Source of the DNA: Stutzerimonas stutzeri
GTDB taxonomy: Bacteria; Pseudomonadota; Gammaproteobacteria; Pseudomonadales; Pseudomonadaceae
DNA: 64,000 nt
NCBI RefSeq assembly: GCF_024448695.1
Contig: NZ_JAMOHY010000001.1
Coordinates: 124,001-188,000 of the forward strand
Reading direction: 5' to 3'
Under the pieces are notes generated by a model, which saw only the letters and a list, made by a program, of their open reading frames with translations, searched no databases and was not told the origin of the DNA. Shown piece by piece: positions 1 through 8,805 of the stretch. Position 1 is the first letter of the stretch. Each line of letters opens with the position of its first letter. Made by a program: the position numbers and the translations under genes.

Positions 1-2
1 CG

Positions 3-353
3 CGCAACAGCGCGCCCAACAGCACACAGCACCAGGTGGATGAGCTGCAGGAACGCCTGGACACCTATCAAAGCGAAGTGGTGACTCACTTCAACACCAC
101 CGCCAGCCTGTTGCGCAAACTGACTGCGAGCCATCAGGACATCCAGAATCACCTGTCCGAAGGCGCTGACAAGCTCGCGCTCGACGAACAAACTCGCCAG
201 CGGCTACTCACCGCGCTGCACAGCAAGGAAACCCACACGCCTCGTGAACGCCTGGACTCGCCGACATTCACCGAGCCGCCGAAGGATTACGCCCCGAAAG
301 ATGAAGATACTCCGGGCACGCTGCATGAAAACTTCGGTCTGAAAAAGCACTGA
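3..353 (+). CDS. YhcB/ZapG-like (DUF1043) protein, C-terminal part
   Basis: Only the 3' part is present: the reading frame is open to the left window edge and ends at a stop at 351-353. The visible protein is helical and coiled-coil-like in its first half (VDELQERLDTYQSEVVTHFN), followed by a Pro/Glu-rich tail. This matches the inner-membrane-anchored YhcB/ZapG family, whose N-terminal membrane helix would lie outside the window. Known members are linked to cell envelope growth and division. A GTG at 36 is probably internal, since the frame upstream of it reads like the same protein. Family assignment rests on the coiled-coil pattern, so it is fairly but not fully sure. Confidence 0.72.
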   Translation, partial: RNSAPNSTQHQVDELQERLDTYQSEVVTHFNTTASLLRKLTASHQDIQNHLSEGADKLALDEQTRQRLLTALHSKETHTPRERLDSPTFTEPPKDYAPKDEDTPGTLHENFGLKKH

Positions 354-403
354 CCTCCATGAGGCAGGTGGCACACCCTCTGTGCCACCTGCTTGCACAG
401 CAC

Positions 404-1252
404 TTATTGCTGCAGGCGCATCGACAGATCAATCGCGCGAACATGCTTGGTCAGCGCGCCGATTGAAATATAGTCCACGCCGGTTTCGGCCACAGCGCGC
501 AGACTTTCATCATCGATCCCACCCGAAGCCTCCAGCTTCGCCCGTCCCGCCGCAATAGCCACGGCCTTGCGCATATCATCCAGGCTCAGCTCGTCGAGCA
601 TGACGATATCGGCCCCGGCACGCAGCGCCTGCTCCAGTTCATCCAGGCTCTCGACTTCCACCTCCACCGGCTTGCCCGGTGCAATACGGTGGGCCGCTGC
701 AACAGCCTCGGCAATTCCACCACAGGCGGCGATGTGGTTTTCCTTGATCAGAAAGGCGTCGTAAAGCCCGATCCGGTGGTTGTGACAACCGCCACAGGTG
801 ACGGCGTATTTTTGTGCCAGACGCAGGCCGGGAATGGTTTTACGGGTATCGAGCAGTTTCACGCCCGTCCCCTCGACAAGATCGGCATAGTGCCGGCTCT
901 GAGTAGCAACGCCGGATAACGTCTGCAGAAAATTCAGCGCGGCTCGCTCACCGCTGAGTAACGCACGCGACGGCCCTTCAAGCTGGAACAGCACGCGATC
1001 AGCCGCCACCCGATCGCCATCGGCCACCTGCCAATGCACTGCAACCCGAGGGTCAAGCAGGCGGAATACTGCGTCCACCCAGGCCGTCCCGCAAACCACG
1101 GCTTCTTCCCGGGTAATCACCTTCGCATGAGCAAGACGCTCAACCGGAATCAGCTGCGCGGTTATGTCACCGGCGCCAATATCCTCGGCCAGCGCCTTAC
1201 GCACGTTGGTTTCGATTTCAGCACCGAGATCGGCAAGAGTGAGATTGGTCAC
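404..1252 (-). CDS. nadC: Nicotinate-nucleotide pyrophosphorylase (carboxylating)
   Basis: This cytoplasmic enzyme of de novo NAD synthesis converts quinolinate and PRPP to nicotinate mononucleotide, CO2 and pyrophosphate. The 282-residue length is normal. Visible family signatures are [12 protein letters not shown] near residues 100-111, [10 protein letters not shown] near 136-145 (quinolinate/PRPP-binding Arg and Lys), the [16 protein letters not shown] segment, and the barrel motifs EVEVE, DIVMLDE and LEASGGI. It is transcribed away from the DUF1631 gene, with a 330-base divergent region between. Translation is read from ATG at 1250-1252. In P. aeruginosa nadC is also beside a DUF1631 gene, which supports the call. 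Confidence 0.96.
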   Translation of the reverse strand: MTNLTLADLGAEIETNVRKALAEDIGAGDITAQLIPVERLAHAKVITREEAVVCGTAWVDAVFRLLDPRVAVHWQVADGDRVAADRVLFQLEGPSRALLSGERAALNFLQTLSGVATQSRHYADLVEGTGVKLLDTRKTIPGLRLAQKYAVTCGGCHNHRIGLYDAFLIKENHIAACGGIAEAVAAAHRIAPGKPVEVEVESLDELEQALRAGADIVMLDELSLDDMRKAVAIAAGRAKLEASGGIDDESLRAVAETGVDYISIGALTKHVRAIDLSMRLQQ

Positions 1253-1582
1253 GACAGACTCCCATTAAATTCGTCATGAGTATAAAGCCTCGCCTGGTGG
1301 ACGCGCAGGCTCCAGAAAGGCTGGCAAAACGCCACAGGTTTCCCGAAATAGACACCGCCGGTAGTATTTTGTGACCGTCCGCCGGAATTCGCGGGAGTAT
1401 CTGTGAGCTGCATCATGTCCAAGCACTGCCCGGACCAAAGAGCAGCACGTGTAGGCATATAATGCTTCCATAAATTGACGCCATGAAAATGGCGACAGAT
1501 ATTCATAGGCCGCTATCTCTATCTGTCTACAGCGGCATGCCAGGCATTGTGATCGCCCTATAGGGTGATCGGGAGAGTTTCG
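1253..1582. other. Divergent intergenic region, nadC / DUF1631 gene
   Basis: This 330-base gap between two diverging genes must hold promoters for both. No small gene with a convincing start and ribosome site is visible. A plus-strand TATAAT lies at 1458-1463, but its -35 region is poor. The right end carries a 20-base near-palindrome at 1551-1570, described separately. No RNA gene or repeat of the GTAGGG family is seen here. Confidence 0.6.
1551..1570. promoter_or_regulatory. Near-perfect 20-base palindrome before the DUF1631 gene
   Basis: The two half-sites are GATCGCCCTA (1551-1560) and TAGGGTGATC (1561-1570), which match in 9 of 10 positions with no spacer. It ends just before the GGGAGAG ribosome site and 12 bases before the chosen ATG. 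Possible roles are a repressor operator or a hairpin that masks the ribosome site. The sequence shows the symmetry only; no regulator is identified. Confidence 0.5.
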
Positions 1583-3862
1583 ATGCGAACCGATGCGAAA
1601 GTAGTGCACCTGAAGGGCATTGCAGAGCACCAGCCCACACCATCGACGGGCAGGTTGCCTGTCGCACTCATCGGCGTGCGCGACCAAGCGGCACAGCAGC
1701 TGCGAGTGGCGCTGCAAACCCTGTTCGACAATGCCGACGATTCGCTTTTCGAGATAGCCGATCGGGCCACCAGCAACGCCGAACAAAATGCATTCTTTGA
1801 AGCCATGCGCGACCTGCGCATGAAACGTCGCAGCATCGAGCGTGGCTTTCTGCAGCAGGTCTTCGAGTCTTTCAGCCGGCTCAACCAGTACGAAATCGGC
1901 AAGCCCGCACAGCCGGAAGCCTCCTTTGAAAGCCTGGCACTGGTACAGAACGACGAACTGGAAGAGTCGGTCACCATCGACACCATGGTCGCCAAGGTCA
2001 TCAATCGAGCCGCCCAGCCGCTCAGCCACCTCACCACTCGCCTGAATGTGCTGGTTAGCAGAAAAATCGACGACAAGAGCAACCCGCTTGGCCCTCAGCA
2101 GCTATGCGAAAACTTTCTTGAGGCCTGCAGCAGCCTTGGCGTGGAAATCAAGGTCAAACTGATCATCCTCAAACTGTTCGAGCGCTACGTACTGGCAGAC
2201 CTGGATCAGCTCTATGCCGAGGCCAACCAGACACTGGTGACTGCCGGCGTATTGCCTGAACTGCACTCCAACCCGCCACGCAAAACCAGCAATCGCGGCG
2301 CGGCAGGAACCCCGACGCACACCTTCAGCGGTGCCCAGGACTATCCCGAAGAAGGCTTCCACGAAGCCTTCGGCGCACTGCAAACCCTGCTTTCGGAACT
2401 GCGCGGCAGCGCCCTCCCTACACGCAACATCCCCAACGATGCCGTACCGATCTCCAGCAATGACCTGATGCGACTGCTTTCACACCTGCAGGCACGCGCA
2501 CCTCAGCAGATCGATGAGCACAGCCTGCAAGACCAGCTTGAGCAACTGCTGCATCGGGTCAGCGCAAAAAGCGGCAAGTCGCGGATTGTCGGCGAGGTGG
2601 ATGAAGACGTCATCAACCTGGTGTCGATGCTGTTTGAATTCATTCTCGATGACCGCACCCTGCCCGACTCGCTCAAAGCCCTGATTGGTCGACTGCAGAT
2701 TCCGCTGCTGAAGGTCGCGGTGCTGGACAAGACTTTTTTCAGCCGCGGTAGCCATCCGGCACGACGCCTGCTCAATGAAATCGCCTCCGCCGCGATGGGC
2801 TGGGTTGATCAAGATGAAACCCAGCGCGACAGCCTTTATCAGAAGATCGAACAGGTCGTGGCACGCCTGCTGAACGATTTCGTTGACGATCCTGCCATCT
2901 TCTCCGAACTGCTTGCCGACTTCCTTGCATTCACTGGCGATGAACGTCGCCGCAGCGAACTGCTCGAACAACGTACCCGCGACGCCGAAGAAGGACGCGC
3001 CAAGGCAGAAGTGGCACGCCAGGAAGTTGAGCAGGCACTCAACCAACGCCTGCTCGGCAAGACCCTGCCCGAGGTCGTAGTGCGCCTCCTGCAGGAAGCC
3101 TGGAGCAAGGCCCTGCTACTGACCTGCCTGAAGTACGGCACGCACTCCGAACAATGGCAGGCCGCCCTGGCAACCATGGATGACCTGATCTGGAGTGTCG
3201 AACCACACGACGACCCGCAATCGAGAGAGCGGCTGCTGGAACTGGTGCCAAGTCTGCTCAAAAACCTGCGCGACGGCCTGAGCAGTGCCGCGTTCGATCC
3301 GTTCTCGACCAGCGATTTCTTTACCCGCCTCGAGGCGCTGCATGTGCAGACGCTGCATCAGGCCAGTCACTCCTCGCAACCTGCACAATCGGCAGCAGCC
3401 AGCGCACCGGCCCGCGACGACAGCCCCCGTGAACAGAGGCTCGAACTGCCTCATAACACGCCACCTGAAGACACTGTCACGCCCCCTGCAATGGTTGAGG
3501 TGGTCGAGGAAATCGTGCTGCTCGCACCTGGCGAAAGTCGTGAACTGGAGCCTGAGATCGACCTGGCCGACAACGACGAAGCGCTGACCCAGGTCGACAA
3601 TCTGCGGGTCGGCAGCTGGGTGGAATTCCAGGAAGATGAAGAGCACAAGCTGCGCTGCAAACTGGCTGCGATCATCAAATCCACCGGCAAGTACATTTTC
3701 GTCAACCGCACCGGCATGAAGGTATTGGAAAAGACCCGCATGGGGCTTGCGATTGAATTTCGCCGCGGCGCCATCCGCCTGCTCAACGACACCCTGCTGT
3801 TCGACCGCGCCCTGGAATCGGTCATCGGCAACTTGCGGCAGCTGAAGGACGGCAACCGCTAG
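1583..3862 (+). CDS. DUF1631 family protein
   Basis: A large protein of about 759 residues with no membrane segment or signal peptide; it reads as soluble and mainly helical. Start: ATG at 1583 is preceded by GGGAGAG at 1571-1577, which is better than the in-frame GTG at 1565. A charged, probably coiled-coil stretch (EQRTRDAEEGRAKAEVARQE) lies near residues 460-490, followed by a Pro/Ala/Glu-rich linker near 600-650. A compact C-terminal segment (VGSWVEFQEDEE onward) resembles the conserved DUF1631 terminal domain. I would not call it a functional PilZ domain, because no RxxxR or DxSxxG motif is seen. Its biochemical role is unknown. Confidence 0.85.
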   Translation: MRTDAKVVHLKGIAEHQPTPSTGRLPVALIGVRDQAAQQLRVALQTLFDNADDSLFEIADRATSNAEQNAFFEAMRDLRMKRRSIERGFLQQVFESFSRLNQYEIGKPAQPEASFESLALVQNDELEESVTIDTMVAKVINRAAQPLSHLTTRLNVLVSRKIDDKSNPLGPQQLCENFLEACSSLGVEIKVKLIILKLFERYVLADLDQLYAEANQTLVTAGVLPELHSNPPRKTSNRGAAGTPTHTFSGAQDYPEEGFHEAFGALQTLLSELRGSALPTRNIPNDAVPISSNDLMRLLSHLQARAPQQIDEHSLQDQLEQLLHRVSAKSGKSRIVGEVDEDVINLVSMLFEFILDDRTLPDSLKALIGRLQIPLLKVAVLDKTFFSRGSHPARRLLNEIASAAMGWVDQDETQRDSLYQKIEQVVARLLNDFVDDPAIFSELLADFLAFTGDERRRSELLEQRTRDAEEGRAKAEVARQEVEQALNQRLLGKTLPEVVVRLLQEAWSKALLLTCLKYGTHSEQWQAALATMDDLIWSVEPHDDPQSRERLLELVPSLLKNLRDGLSSAAFDPFSTSDFFTRLEALHVQTLHQASHSSQPAQSAAASAPARDDSPREQRLELPHNTPPEDTVTPPAMVEVVEEIVLLAPGESRELEPEIDLADNDEALTQVDNLRVGSWVEFQEDEEHKLRCKLAAIIKSTGKYIFVNRTGMKVLEKTRMGLAIEFRRGAIRLLNDTLLFDRALESVIGNLRQLKDGNR

Positions 3863-3899
3863 TACTTTCGACGGACTGGGGCTTCGTGCACAAGCAGGA

Positions 3900-3927
3900 T
3901 TGGCTTTTCTCGCCCCAAGGCTAGAAT
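3900..3927 (+). promoter_or_regulatory. Candidate sigma-70 promoter for the DUF3094 gene
   Basis: TTGGCT (3900-3905), a 16-base spacer and TAGAAT (3922-3927) lie about 25 bases upstream of the DUF3094 start. The -10 match is good and the -35 moderate. Transcription could run on into ndh, 60 bases past the small gene. Confidence 0.42.
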
Positions 3928-3951
3928 GGCTACATACCATCCGAGGTGCAC

Positions 3952-4125
3952 ATGCCCAGTCGCCTGAATCCTGAAGACCAGAAACGCGTTGACCAGTATC
4001 TCAGCGCCCCTCAGCACCAGGTAGAGCGCCAGCCCTTCCGGCCTTGGCTCCTGCTGCTCCTGGTTCTGGTCGTAGTGATTGGCCTGGGCATTCTCAGCCG
4101 CCTTCTCAGCCGCCTGGTGACATGA
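3952..4125 (+). CDS. DUF3094 family small membrane protein
   Basis: This is a 57-residue protein. It begins MPSRLNPEDQKRVDQYL, has a basic stretch ERQPFRPW, then one strongly hydrophobic helix (about residues 32-48, WLLLLLVLVVVIGLGI) and a short basic tail. This layout is typical of the DUF3094 family of small inner-membrane proteins seen in pseudomonads. ATG at 3952 has GAGG eight bases upstream. It precedes ndh on the same strand by 60 bases, so the two may share a transcript. Function is unknown. Confidence 0.82.
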   Translation: MPSRLNPEDQKRVDQYLSAPQHQVERQPFRPWLLLLLVLVVVIGLGILSRLLSRLVT

Positions 4126-4185
4126 GCGATTCTGCGCTCCCCTCGCGCTCGACCTGAATCCCGCAAAACCTTATGAGTTCATCTA

Positions 4186-5481
4186 ATGACCCATCGCATC
4201 GTAATCGTCGGCGGCGGCGCCGGCGGCCTGGAGCTTGCTACCCGCCTGGGTAAAACCCTGGGCAAGCGCGGCAAGGCCCGAATCACCTTGATCGACACCA
4301 ACCTGACGCATATCTGGAAACCACTCCTGCATGAAGTTGCTGCTGGCTCGCTGAACTCATCGGCCGACGAGCTCAACTATGTAGCCCAGGCCAAATGGAA
4401 CCACTTCGATTTCCAGCTTGGCCGCATGTGTGGCCTGGAGCGCGCACACAAATGCATCCATCTCGCCGCCACCCTGGACGAGCAAGGCGTCGAACTGGTG
4501 CCCGCACGCGCGCTTCGCTATGACACGCTGGTCATCGCCGTCGGCAGCACTACCAACGACTTCGGCACCCAAGGTGCAGCTGAGCACTGCATTTTCCTCG
4601 ATACGCGGGAACAGGCGGAACGCTTCCATCGTCAACTGTTAAGTCATTACATGCGCGCCCATGCCAATGAAGGTCAACAGGGAATCCTGAACCTGGCCAT
4701 CGTCGGGGCCGGGGCGACGGGCGTCGAGCTGGCTGCGGAGCTTCACCACGCCGCCCGCGAACTTGCTGCTTACGGCCTTGATGGAATCAAACCGGAGAAT
4801 ATGAGCATCAGCCTGATAGAGGCCGGCCCACGCGTATTGCCTGCACTACCGGAGCGCATCAGCCAGCCCGTACATCAGACACTCAGGGATCTCGGCGTGA
4901 AGGTCCTCACGGATGCCGCCGTCAGCGAAGTGACCGCCGACGGACTGCACACTCAAAACGGTGAATTTGTACCTGCCAGCCTGAAAGTCTGGGCCGCCGG
5001 CATCCGGGCACCGAAGTTCCTGCACGAGATCGACGGACTGGAAACCAACCGGATCAATCAGCTGGTGGTTCGGCCCACACTTCAGACCACGCGCGATGAT
5101 GACATTTTCGCCTTTGGCGACTGCGCAGCCTGCCCGCAGCCAGACAGCGATCGCAACGTGCCACCTCGCGCACAGGCCGCGCATCAGCAGGCCTCGCTGC
5201 TGGCCAAGTCGATTGCCTTGCAGCTCGCAGGGAAAGACCTGCCCAGCTATCGCTACCGTGATTACGGCTCGCTGATTTCGCTCTCCAGCTTTTCAGCCGT
5301 GGGCAACCTGATGGGCAACCTCACCGGCAGCATCATGCTGGAAGGCTGGCTGGCACGCATGTTCTACATCTCGCTTTACCGGATGCACCAGATGACGCTG
5401 TATGGCGTCGCTCGTACAGCCCTGATGATGATCGGCGACAAGCTCAGCACCAGCACGGCGCCGCGCCTCAAGCTTCACTGA
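4186..5481 (+). CDS. ndh: Type II NADH dehydrogenase (NADH:quinone oxidoreductase)
   Basis: This is a single-subunit, non-proton-pumping flavoprotein that passes electrons from NADH to quinone at the inner membrane. Residues 5-16 show the FAD-binding GGGAGG motif, and a second dinucleotide motif (VGAGATGVELAAEL, about residues 168-181) binds NADH. The FAD-contacting segment DIFAFGDCAACP follows near 305-316. The C-terminal part (about 370-420) is amphipathic and hydrophobic, as expected for peripheral membrane attachment. The length of 431 residues fits the family. An 11-base-pair hairpin follows the stop. ATG at 4186 begins directly with the Rossmann fold, which supports the start. Confidence 0.93.
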   Translation: MTHRIVIVGGGAGGLELATRLGKTLGKRGKARITLIDTNLTHIWKPLLHEVAAGSLNSSADELNYVAQAKWNHFDFQLGRMCGLERAHKCIHLAATLDEQGVELVPARALRYDTLVIAVGSTTNDFGTQGAAEHCIFLDTREQAERFHRQLLSHYMRAHANEGQQGILNLAIVGAGATGVELAAELHHAARELAAYGLDGIKPENMSISLIEAGPRVLPALPERISQPVHQTLRDLGVKVLTDAAVSEVTADGLHTQNGEFVPASLKVWAAGIRAPKFLHEIDGLETNRINQLVVRPTLQTTRDDDIFAFGDCAACPQPDSDRNVPPRAQAAHQQASLLAKSIALQLAGKDLPSYRYRDYGSLISLSSFSAVGNLMGNLTGSIMLEGWLARMFYISLYRMHQMTLYGVARTALMMIGDKLSTSTAPRLKLH

Positions 5482-5492
5482 TTGCGCCTGTC

Positions 5493-5520
5493 GCGCCTCC
5501 CGGAGCGAGCCGGGAGGCGC
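5493..5520 (+). terminator. GC-rich hairpin after ndh
   Basis: The stem GCGCCTCCCGG (5493-5503) pairs perfectly with CCGGGAGGCGC (5510-5520) across a six-base loop, 11 bases after the ndh stop. No T-run follows, so it is either a weak or factor-assisted terminator or an mRNA 3'-end stabiliser. Confidence 0.6.
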
Positions 5521-5574
5521 GGGATCAATTGCGGCCAATGATGCGCCATGATGGCAAAGGAAAAACGCAGGCAT

Positions 5575-5613
5575 AAAAAAACCGGAAGATCCTCTCGGAT
5601 CTTCCGGTTTTTT
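5575..5613 (-). terminator. Rho-independent terminator of the tRNA operon
   Basis: A perfect 12-base-pair stem, ACCGGAAGATCC / GGATCTTCCGGT, has a four-base loop. Six A residues precede it and five T residues follow it on the plus strand, so it can terminate in both directions. It lies just downstream of tRNA-Lys on the minus strand and also beyond ndh on the plus strand. Confidence 0.9.
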
Positions 5614-5635
5614 CAGGCTTCTTGCGAAGCCATTT

Positions 5636-5711
5636 TGGTGGGTCGTGTGGGACTCGAACCTACGACCAATTGGTTAAAAGCCAACTGCTCTACCAACTGA
5701 GCTAACGACCC
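5636..5711 (-). tRNA. tRNA-Lys (anticodon TTT)
   Basis: Read on the minus strand, the 76-base gene begins GGGTCGTTAGCTCAGTTGG and ends with an encoded CCA. The anticodon loop reads CTTTTAA, giving TTT. The acceptor stem GGGTCGT pairs with ACGACCC, and the T-loop GTTCGAGTC is present. It is the last gene of the Asn-Pro-Lys operon. Confidence 0.97.
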
Positions 5712-5716
5712 AAAAA

Positions 5717-5793
5717 TGGTCGGGGTAGGGGGATTCGAACTCCCGACATCCTGCTCCCAAAGCAGGCGCGCTACCGGACTGCGCTATACCCCG
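5717..5793 (-). tRNA. tRNA-Pro (anticodon TGG)
   Basis: The minus-strand gene of 77 bases begins CGGGGTATAGCGCAG and ends CCA. The anticodon loop TTTGGGA gives TGG. The acceptor stem CGGGGTA pairs with TACCCCG. It is the middle gene of the tRNA operon, only five bases from tRNA-Lys. Confidence 0.97.
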
Positions 5794-5802
5794 ATTGGAA
5801 TT

Positions 5803-5878
5803 TGGCTCCGCGACCAGGACTCGAACCTGGGACCCAATGATTAACAGTCATTTGCTCTACCGACTGAGCTATCGCGGA
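5803..5878 (-). tRNA. tRNA-Asn (anticodon GTT)
   Basis: The minus-strand gene of 76 bases begins TCCGCGATAGCTCAG and ends with encoded CCA. The anticodon loop CTGTTAA gives GTT, and the acceptor stem TCCGCGA pairs with TCGCGGA. It is the first gene of the operon, about 67 bases downstream of the promoter -10. Confidence 0.97.
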
Positions 5879-5944
5879 ACTTCTATTTCCATCTCCCCGG
5901 CTGGCTTGCTGTGTAGCCTTGCAAACCCCCCGTTGAGGCGCGCC

Positions 5945-5972
5945 ATTTTACGGTTCTCGACGGCGCTGTCAA
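5945..5972 (-). promoter_or_regulatory. Sigma-70 promoter of the tRNA-Asn/Pro/Lys operon
   Basis: On the minus strand TTGACA (5972-5967) and TAAAAT (5950-5945) are separated by 16 bases, followed by a GC-rich discriminator (GGCGCGCC). A GC-rich discriminator is typical of stringently controlled stable-RNA promoters, so growth-rate and ppGpp control is inferred. Confidence 0.8.
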
Positions 5973-6086
5973 CAGAAAAAATACGATTTACTACAATACC
6001 TTGCGAGAAACTTCAGGCCGAGGAAGATTGCCCACGGCAACACCCCATCCAGGCGGCGCCACTCCGAGGGAGCGACGCCGTTCGGA

Positions 6087-8651
6087 TCAGGCAAATACGA
6101 TGTCGTCGCCCTCCACTCTGCCTGCAATGCTGGCGCCCGGCTCGAATGTGCCTGAAAGGATTTGCTGGGCCAGGGGGTTCTCGATCCAGCGCTGGATCGC
6201 ACGCTTCAAGGGTCGAGCCCCATAGACAGGGTCGTAACCGACAGCAACCAGCCTGTCCATGGCCTCATCGCTCAGCACCAGGCTCAGATCCCGCTCCGCA
6301 AGTCGCTGTTGCAGGCGAGCCAGCTGAATCCGGGCGATACCGGCAATCTGCTCACGCGCCAGCGGATCGAAGACCACCACCTCATCAATGCGGTTGATGA
6401 ATTCCGGGCGGAAATGCTGGGACACAGCATCCATCACCGCGGCACGCTGAGCATCCGGGTCACCGACCAGCTCCTGAATCTGCATCGAGCCGAGGTTCGA
6501 GGTCATCACGATCACCGTATTGCGGAAATCCACCGTACGCCCGTGGCTGTCGGTCAGACGACCATCCTCCAGCACCTGCAGCAGGATGTTGAAAACGTCA
6601 GGGTGCGCTTTCTCGACCTCATCGAGCAGCACCACCGAATACGGCTTGCGACGCACCGCCTCGGTCAGGTAACCGCCCTCCTCATAACCAACGTAGCCCG
6701 GCGGCGCACCGATCAGGCGAGCCACCGAATGCTTCTCCATGAATTCGGACATGTCGATGCGGATCATTGCCTCCTCGGTATCAAAGAGGAATTCCGCCAG
6801 CGCCTTGCACAGCTCGGTCTTGCCCACGCCGGTCGGGCCGAGGAACAAGAAGGAACCGCTGGGACGGTTGGGGTCCGCCAGCCCCGCCCGGGAACGACGC
6901 ACGGCATTGGCCACCGAAACCACCGCTTCGTGCTGACCGATCACGCGCTGGTGCAGCAGGTCTTCCATCTTCAACAGCTTCTCGCGCTCGCCTTCAAGCA
7001 TCTTCGACACCGGAATACCGGTCCATTTCGAGACGACCTCGGCGATCTCCTCGTCGGTCACCTTGTTGCGCAACAGCTGGTTTTCCGCCTTGCCATGCTG
7101 ATCGACCATCTGCAGGCTGCGCTCCAGATCTGGAATGATGCCGTACTGCAACTCAGCCATACGCGCCAGATCACCCTTGCGCCGTGCAGCCTCGAGTTCG
7201 GCCTTGGCCTGCTCGATCTTCTGATGCATCTGCGCCGAGCCCTGCACCTCGGCCTTCTCCGACTTCCAGATTTCCTCCAGATCGGCGTATTCGCGCTCCA
7301 GCTTGACGATTTCTTCATCGAGCTTGGCCAGACGCTTCTTGGTGGCCTCGTCGTCCTCGTTCTTCAGTGCCTCGCGCTCGATTTTCAGCTGGATCAGACG
7401 TCGGTCGAGTCGATCCAGCTCTTCGGGTTTGGAGTCGATTTCCATACGGATACGACTGCCCGCCTCGTCGATCAGGTCGATGGCCTTGTCCGGCAGCTGG
7501 CGATCGGTGATGTAGCGATGGGACAGCTTCGCCGCCGCGATAATGGCGCCGTCGGTGATGGAGACGCCATGGTGCACTTCGTAGCGCTCTTTCAGGCCAC
7601 GCAGGATGGCGATGGTGTCCTCTTCGCTCGGCTCATCGACCTGCACACGCTGGAAGCGCCGCTCCAACGCCGCATCCTTTTCAATGTACTGGCGATACTC
7701 GTCCAGCGTGGTCGCTCCGACGCAATGCAGCTCGCCGCGCGCCAACGCGGGCTTGAGCATGTTGCCGGCATCCATCGAGCCTTCGGCCTTGCCGGCGCCA
7801 ACCATGGTGTGGAGCTCGTCGATGAACAGGATGACGCGCCCTTCCTGCTTGCCCAGCTCATTGAGAACTGCCTTCAGGCGCTCTTCGAACTCCCCACGGA
7901 ACTTGGCGCCGGCGATCAGCGAGCCCATGTCCAGGGACAGCAGGCGCTTATCCTTGAGCCCGTCGGGCACCTCGCCGTTGACGATACGCTGAGCCAGCCC
8001 CTCGACAATTGCAGTCTTGCCCACACCGGGCTCACCGATCAGCACCGGGTTGTTCTTGGTGCGCCGTTGCAGGACCTGGATGGTGCGGCGGATTTCATCG
8101 TCACGACCGATCACCGGATCGAGTTTGCCTTCCTCGGCGCGCCTGGTCATGTCCACGGTGTATTTGTCCAGCGCCTGACGCGACTCTTCTGCATTGGGAT
8201 CGTTGACCGCCTCGCCGCCTCGAAGGTTACTGATGGCGTTCTCCAGCGCCTGCTTGCTGACGCCTTGCGCCAGCAACAGCTTGCCCAGGCGGGTGTTGTT
8301 GTCCAGCGCGGCCAGCAGCACCAGCTCGCTGGAAATGTACTGATCGCCCTTCTGTTGCGCCAGGCGATCCGCCTGATTGAGCAGGCGCGCCAGCTCCTGG
8401 GACATGTTCATGTCGCCGGTGGGATTCTGCAGCTTGGGCAGCTGATCCAGCTCTTTGGTCAGCGCCTTTCGCAAGCCATTGATATCGAAGCCTACCTGCA
8501 TCAGCAGAGGTTTGATTGAGCCCCCCTGCTGCTCCAGCAGTGCCTGCAATAAATGCAGGGGTTCGATGGATGAATGATCTAGGCCAACTGCGATGGACTG
8601 GGCATCGGAAAGCGCAAGCTGCAGCTTGCTGGTCAAACGATCGATACGCAT
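6087..8651 (-). CDS. clpB: ClpB protein disaggregase
   Basis: This cytoplasmic AAA+ chaperone resolubilises aggregated proteins together with DnaK/DnaJ/GrpE. The chosen ATG (8649-8651) gives 854 residues and has AAAGGTGA upstream; an earlier in-frame start at 8762 would add unrelated residues. Domains in order: Clp N-domain (1-145), first AAA+ module with GEPGVGKT (206-213), a long coiled-coil M-domain (about 400-530; [20 protein letters not shown]), second AAA+ module with GPTGVGKT (about 605-612), and the ClpB C-terminal domain. Upstream is a good sigma-32 promoter, so induction by heat shock is expected. It lies after pgeF on the same strand. Confidence 0.97.
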   Translation of the reverse strand: MRIDRLTSKLQLALSDAQSIAVGLDHSSIEPLHLLQALLEQQGGSIKPLLMQVGFDINGLRKALTKELDQLPKLQNPTGDMNMSQELARLLNQADRLAQQKGDQYISSELVLLAALDNNTRLGKLLLAQGVSKQALENAISNLRGGEAVNDPNAEESRQALDKYTVDMTRRAEEGKLDPVIGRDDEIRRTIQVLQRRTKNNPVLIGEPGVGKTAIVEGLAQRIVNGEVPDGLKDKRLLSLDMGSLIAGAKFRGEFEERLKAVLNELGKQEGRVILFIDELHTMVGAGKAEGSMDAGNMLKPALARGELHCVGATTLDEYRQYIEKDAALERRFQRVQVDEPSEEDTIAILRGLKERYEVHHGVSITDGAIIAAAKLSHRYITDRQLPDKAIDLIDEAGSRIRMEIDSKPEELDRLDRRLIQLKIEREALKNEDDEATKKRLAKLDEEIVKLEREYADLEEIWKSEKAEVQGSAQMHQKIEQAKAELEAARRKGDLARMAELQYGIIPDLERSLQMVDQHGKAENQLLRNKVTDEEIAEVVSKWTGIPVSKMLEGEREKLLKMEDLLHQRVIGQHEAVVSVANAVRRSRAGLADPNRPSGSFLFLGPTGVGKTELCKALAEFLFDTEEAMIRIDMSEFMEKHSVARLIGAPPGYVGYEEGGYLTEAVRRKPYSVVLLDEVEKAHPDVFNILLQVLEDGRLTDSHGRTVDFRNTVIVMTSNLGSMQIQELVGDPDAQRAAVMDAVSQHFRPEFINRIDEVVVFDPLAREQIAGIARIQLARLQQRLAERDLSLVLSDEAMDRLVAVGYDPVYGARPLKRAIQRWIENPLAQQILSGTFEPGASIAGRVEGDDIVFA

Positions 8652-8723
8652 GTAGTCACCTTTCTGGTTAGGCAGGCCGGCGCACTGAATCGCACCACGA
8701 ACAAAGCCCGCGAGATGAAACCT

Positions 8724-8751
8724 AGATAAGGTTGATTGTTGAAGATTCAAG
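8724..8751 (-). promoter_or_regulatory. Sigma-32 (heat-shock) promoter of clpB
   Basis: On the minus strand CTTGAA (8751-8746) is a perfect -35 for RpoH. After a 14-base spacer comes CCTTATCT (8731-8724), close to the CCCCATNT -10 consensus. It sits about 72 bases upstream of the clpB start, in the gap after pgeF, so clpB can be induced independently of rluD-pgeF. Confidence 0.8.
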
Positions 8752-8805
8752 GCGGATGGCATTGATACAGGTCATGGGCAGACAGCCGGGACCCTGCCGA
8801 ATGAC

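Noticed and set aside
3620-3862. Functional PilZ (c-di-GMP-binding) domain at the end of the DUF1631 protein
   Set aside because: The beta-rich segment is suggestive, but the required RxxxR and DxSxxG motifs are absent.
6162-8519. 785-codon open frame on the plus strand opposite clpB
   Set aside because: It is the antisense of clpB codons in a GC-rich gene. The translated sequence is rich in His, Leu, Gln and Arg with no domain, and has no ribosome site or promoter.
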